Shown piece after piece: positions 7,166-9,259 of a stretch of 9,259 bases of DNA. Positions within the stretch are counted from its first letter, which is position 1; every line of letters starts with the position of its first letter. The translations under genes and the position numbers were made by a program. The stretch spans positions 1 to 9,259 of the forward strand of contig JAKEEL010000146.1 in the NCBI GenBank assembly GCA_022616595.1, read 5' to 3'. The DNA is from Methylococcaceae bacterium. Lineage in GTDB: Bacteria; Pseudomonadota; Gammaproteobacteria; Methylococcales; UBA1147. The notes under the pieces were generated by a model. It was not told where the DNA came from, made no database searches, and was given only the letters and a program-made list of their open reading frames with translations.

Positions 7166-7492
7166 GTGAGCGAAGCTATCCTTTACGTAACCGACGACAA
7201 TTTCGAGGATAACGTGCTGAACGCCGATCGGCCGGTATTGGTCGATTATTGGGCGGAGTGGTGCGGGCCATGCAAAATGATTGCTCCGATCCTCGATGAG
7301 ATTGCAGACGAATATCAAGGCAAACTCACGTTTGCGAAGCTGAATATCGATGAAAATCCAAAAACCCCGCAGCGTTATGGCGTTCGTGGCATTCCGACTT
7401 TGATGTTGTTCAAGAACGGAGAAGTCGAAGCAACCAAGGTTGGCATGGTATCCAAGATCAAACTGGCCGAATTTATCGATACCAACATTTGA
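7166..7492 (+). CDS. trxA: Thioredoxin 1
   Basis: A 108-residue cytoplasmic thioredoxin that reduces protein disulfides using electrons from thioredoxin reductase, for example for ribonucleotide reductase and methionine sulfoxide reductase. The active site is WCGPC (W32, C33, C36), with the buried aspartate D27 and the cis-proline P77 in GIPT. The sequence is very close to E. coli TrxA (109 residues), including 'CKMIAPILDEIADEYQGKLT'. The start chosen is GTG 7166, giving MSEAILYVTDD, which aligns with the E. coli N-terminus; an in-frame ATG at 7124 would add 14 residues (MGRRHFENNPVEKR) with no counterpart in the family. It precedes rho by 188 bases on the same strand, as in E. coli. Confidence 0.95.
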   Translation: MSEAILYVTDDNFEDNVLNADRPVLVDYWAEWCGPCKMIAPILDEIADEYQGKLTFAKLNIDENPKTPQRYGVRGIPTLMLFKNGEVEATKVGMVSKIKLAEFIDTNI

Positions 7493-7499
7493 TTCGGGC

Positions 7500-7528
7500 G
7501 CCCGTCTCGCATTGAGTGCTGGACGGGC
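7500..7528 (+). promoter_or_regulatory. Inverted repeat after trxA, possible attenuator
   Basis: GCCCGTC (7500-7506) is followed 15 bases later by its exact complement GACGGGC (7522-7528), extendable by one T-G pair, leaving a 13-base loop. The hairpin begins eight bases after the trxA stop. It is not followed by a run of T, so it is not a standard intrinsic terminator; it could protect the trxA mRNA 3' end or act in the rho leader. The first arm also overlaps a perfect 10-base palindrome CGGGCGCCCG (7495-7504), so other pairings are possible. Confidence 0.4.
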
Positions 7529-7680
7529 AATCAATACTGTGCTAGCTTTTAGCCTAAGTCCTTCGTTCCCCCTTTGAATATACGCCGGATTGGCGTTGTA
7601 TCTCCCTTTAAACAAGCATAACTAAACCTGACTGTGGGGCTTTCGTCTGCCCATGGTTGCCGGAATTTGAACCCTGAACT

Positions 7681-8937
7681 ATGAATCTTACCGCTTTAAA
7701 GCAACAACCCGTTCCCGAAATTATTCAGGCCGCGGAATCCCTCGGAATAGAAGGAGTCGGCCGATCCAAGAAACAGGACCTGATCTTTGCCATTCTGAAG
7801 AAGCACGCGAAAGGCGGCGAGGACATCTACGGCGATGGCGTTCTCGAAATACTTTCGGACGGATTCGGTTTTCTGCGCTCCCCCGACAGTTCCTATCTGG
7901 CCGGCCCCGACGATATCTATGTTTCGCCGAGCCAGATCCGGCGTTTCAATCTGCGTACCGGTGATACCATTTCCGGGAAGATCCGGCCTCCGAAAGACAA
8001 TGAGCGTTATTTCGCGATGCTCAAACTGGAGAAGATCAATTACGACTCGCCCGAGAATACCAAACAGAAGCTGTTATTTTCAAACCTGACCCCGTTGTTT
8101 CCAAACCAGCGCTTTACGCTGGAGATGGGCAACGGAACCACCGAAGATCTGACCGCACGCGTGATCGATCTGGTTGCGCCGATAGGCAAGGGTCAGCGAG
8201 GGCTCATCGTGTCGCCGCCGAAAGCGGGTAAGACCATGATTCTGCAGAATCTCGCGCATTCGATCGAAATGAACAACCCGGAATGCGTGATGATCGTTCT
8301 ACTGATCGATGAAAGGCCCGAAGAAGTCACCGAAATGCAGCGCTGCGTCAAGGGCGAGGTCGTTTCCAGCACATTCGACGAGCCTCCGACACGGCATGTT
8401 CAAGTCGCGGAAATGGTGATCGAAAAGGCCAAACGATTGGTCGAACACAAGCGCGATGTCGTGATCCTGCTGGATTCGGTCACGCGCCTCGCGAGAGCCT
8501 ACAATACGGTGGTCCCGTCTTCGGGCAAAGTGCTGACCGGAGGCGTCGACGCGAATGCGCTGGAAAGGCCCAAGCGCTTCTTCGGCGCGGCCAGGAACAT
8601 CGAGGAAGGCGGCAGCCTGACCATCATCGCGACCGCACTGATCGACACCGGGTCAAGAATGGACGAAGTGATCTACGAGGAGTTCAAGGGGACCGGAAAC
8701 ATGGAACTCCATCTGGACCGGAGGATCGCCGAAAAGCGTATCTACCCCGCGATCAACATCAGCCGGTCCGGCACTCGCCGGGAAGAATATCTGGTCGAAC
8801 CGGAAGAACTCCAAAAATGTTGGATATTGCGCAAGATCCTGCATCCGATGGACGAAATTGCCGCGAGCGAGTTTCTGCTTGGCAAGTTGAAGGAAACCAA
8901 AACCAACGCCAACTTTTTCGATTCGATGAGACGCTGA
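7681..8937 (+). CDS. rho: Transcription termination factor Rho
   Basis: A 418-residue hexameric RNA helicase/ATPase that ends transcription at Rho-dependent sites; the E. coli protein has 419 residues. Domains in order: N-terminal helical Rho_N region (1-45), cold-shock-like primary RNA-binding domain with RNP1 GFGFLR (61-66) and a 'GPDDIYVSPSQIRRFNLRTG' segment, then the RecA-type ATPase with Walker A PPKAGKT (179-185), the Walker B strand VILLD (261-265), the Q-loop VLTGGVDANALE (285-296) and the R-loop region around TGSRMDEVIYEEFKGTG (323-339). All key motifs are present with no insertion. ATG 7681 gives the conserved start MNLTALK. There is no clear Shine-Dalgarno: the closest purine run, GGAA 7662-7665, is 15 bases away. 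The long upstream leader and weak ribosome site agree with the known autoregulation of rho in E. coli, but this is inference here. Confidence 0.97.
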   Translation: MNLTALKQQPVPEIIQAAESLGIEGVGRSKKQDLIFAILKKHAKGGEDIYGDGVLEILSDGFGFLRSPDSSYLAGPDDIYVSPSQIRRFNLRTGDTISGKIRPPKDNERYFAMLKLEKINYDSPENTKQKLLFSNLTPLFPNQRFTLEMGNGTTEDLTARVIDLVAPIGKGQRGLIVSPPKAGKTMILQNLAHSIEMNNPECVMIVLLIDERPEEVTEMQRCVKGEVVSSTFDEPPTRHVQVAEMVIEKAKRLVEHKRDVVILLDSVTRLARAYNTVVPSSGKVLTGGVDANALERPKRFFGAARNIEEGGSLTIIATALIDTGSRMDEVIYEEFKGTGNMELHLDRRIAEKRIYPAINISRSGTRREEYLVEPEELQKCWILRKILHPMDEIAASEFLLGKLKETKTNANFFDSMRR

Positions 8938-9093
8938 CCGGGATTTTCATCTCCGCCCGGCATCCATTGCACTCCCCGAAGCCTAAGCTTATTCCGGTTC
9001 TTCTTCGCCAAGCGTTCGGCGCGGACAACGCGGCCAGCCCCGGCACACCGAGGACCTGCCGAGAACGGGCTTAGAGGAATCGATTCGATCCTA

Positions 9094-9259
9094 TCAATTT
9101 GCCGCTTGATCGAGTGCCGCAAAAACTTTTTCCGCGGCATCGAGTGTGGCATGGATGATTTCACGAGTATGCGCGGCGGAAACAAAACCGGCCTCGAAGG
9201 CCGAGGGGGCGATATAGACCCCGCGTTCCAGAAGACCGTGGAAAAATTCCCGGAACCGC
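9094..9259 (-). CDS. hemL: Glutamate-1-semialdehyde 2,1-aminomutase, C-terminal fragment
   Basis: The last 55 codons (54 residues plus stop) of a - strand gene whose start lies right of the window; the stop is TGA at 9096-9094. The visible tail includes HGLLERGVYIAPSAFEAG followed by FVSAAHT, which is the highly characteristic C-terminal segment of HemL, and then an amphipathic helix ending in DQAAN. HemL is a PLP-dependent enzyme that turns glutamate-1-semialdehyde into 5-aminolevulinate in the C5 route of heme and other tetrapyrroles. The PLP lysine and the rest of the fold are outside the window, so completeness cannot be judged. It converges with rho across a 156-base gap. Confidence 0.92.
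   Translation of the reverse strand, partial: RFREFFHGLLERGVYIAPSAFEAGFVSAAHTREIIHATLDAAEKVFAALDQAAN

Noticed and set aside
8742..9185. 147-codon - strand frame over the end of rho and the start of the gap
   Set aside because: It overlaps both the rho coding sequence and the hemL tail in another frame, and the translation has no recognisable features.

Overview
The window looks like a chromosomal segment of a gammaproteobacterium. The main reasons are the rhlB / trxA-rho divergent arrangement (the same neighbourhood as in Escherichia coli), a NudE-type Nudix hydrolase behind rhlB, thioredoxin and Rho proteins very close to the E. coli sequences, and a Bat operon of the proteobacterial form. 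By eye the GC content is slightly above half. A short hairpin motif at 221-242 resembles a dispersed intergenic repeat that I recall from methanotrophs and other environmental Gammaproteobacteria. I infer such a lineage only tentatively and cannot name a species.

Region 1 (1-4976, + strand) is the distal part of a Bat (aerotolerance-type) operon. It holds the end of a DUF4381 protein, BatA (membrane von Willebrand factor A protein), a BatB-BatC fusion (membrane VWA domain plus TPR plus a long hydrophilic linker) and BatD (signal peptide, large periplasmic part, C-terminal membrane anchor). The usual upstream partners, a MoxR AAA+ ATPase and a DUF58 protein, would lie just left of the window. 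Both VWA proteins keep complete MIDAS metal-site motifs. The set probably forms a cell-envelope complex worked on by the MoxR ATPase, but its biochemical role is poorly defined in any organism.

Region 2 (5021-6960, - strand) is a likely two-gene unit, rhlB then nudE. RhlB is a DEAD-box RNA helicase with all motifs intact and a basic C-terminal tail. NudE is a Nudix hydrolase of ADP-linked compounds. It converges on batD with only 44 bases between the stop codons.

Region 3 (6961-8937) holds a divergent control region with an ATTATAAT core that reads as a -10 box on both strands, then trxA (thioredoxin 1) and rho (transcription termination factor) on the + strand. The 188-base trxA-rho gap contains a 7-bp inverted repeat, a pyrimidine-rich G-poor stretch and no good Shine-Dalgarno for rho. 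This fits an autoregulated rho leader.

Region 4 (8938-9259) is a 156-base gap with no obvious intrinsic terminator, followed by the C-terminal end of hemL (glutamate-1-semialdehyde aminomutase) on the - strand, cut by the window edge.

Most of the window is conserved housekeeping sequence. I see no mobile element, CRISPR array, tRNA, rRNA or phage gene. The least understood part is the Bat operon. The most interesting non-coding signals are the hairpin repeat before batA, the shared -10 core and the rho leader.
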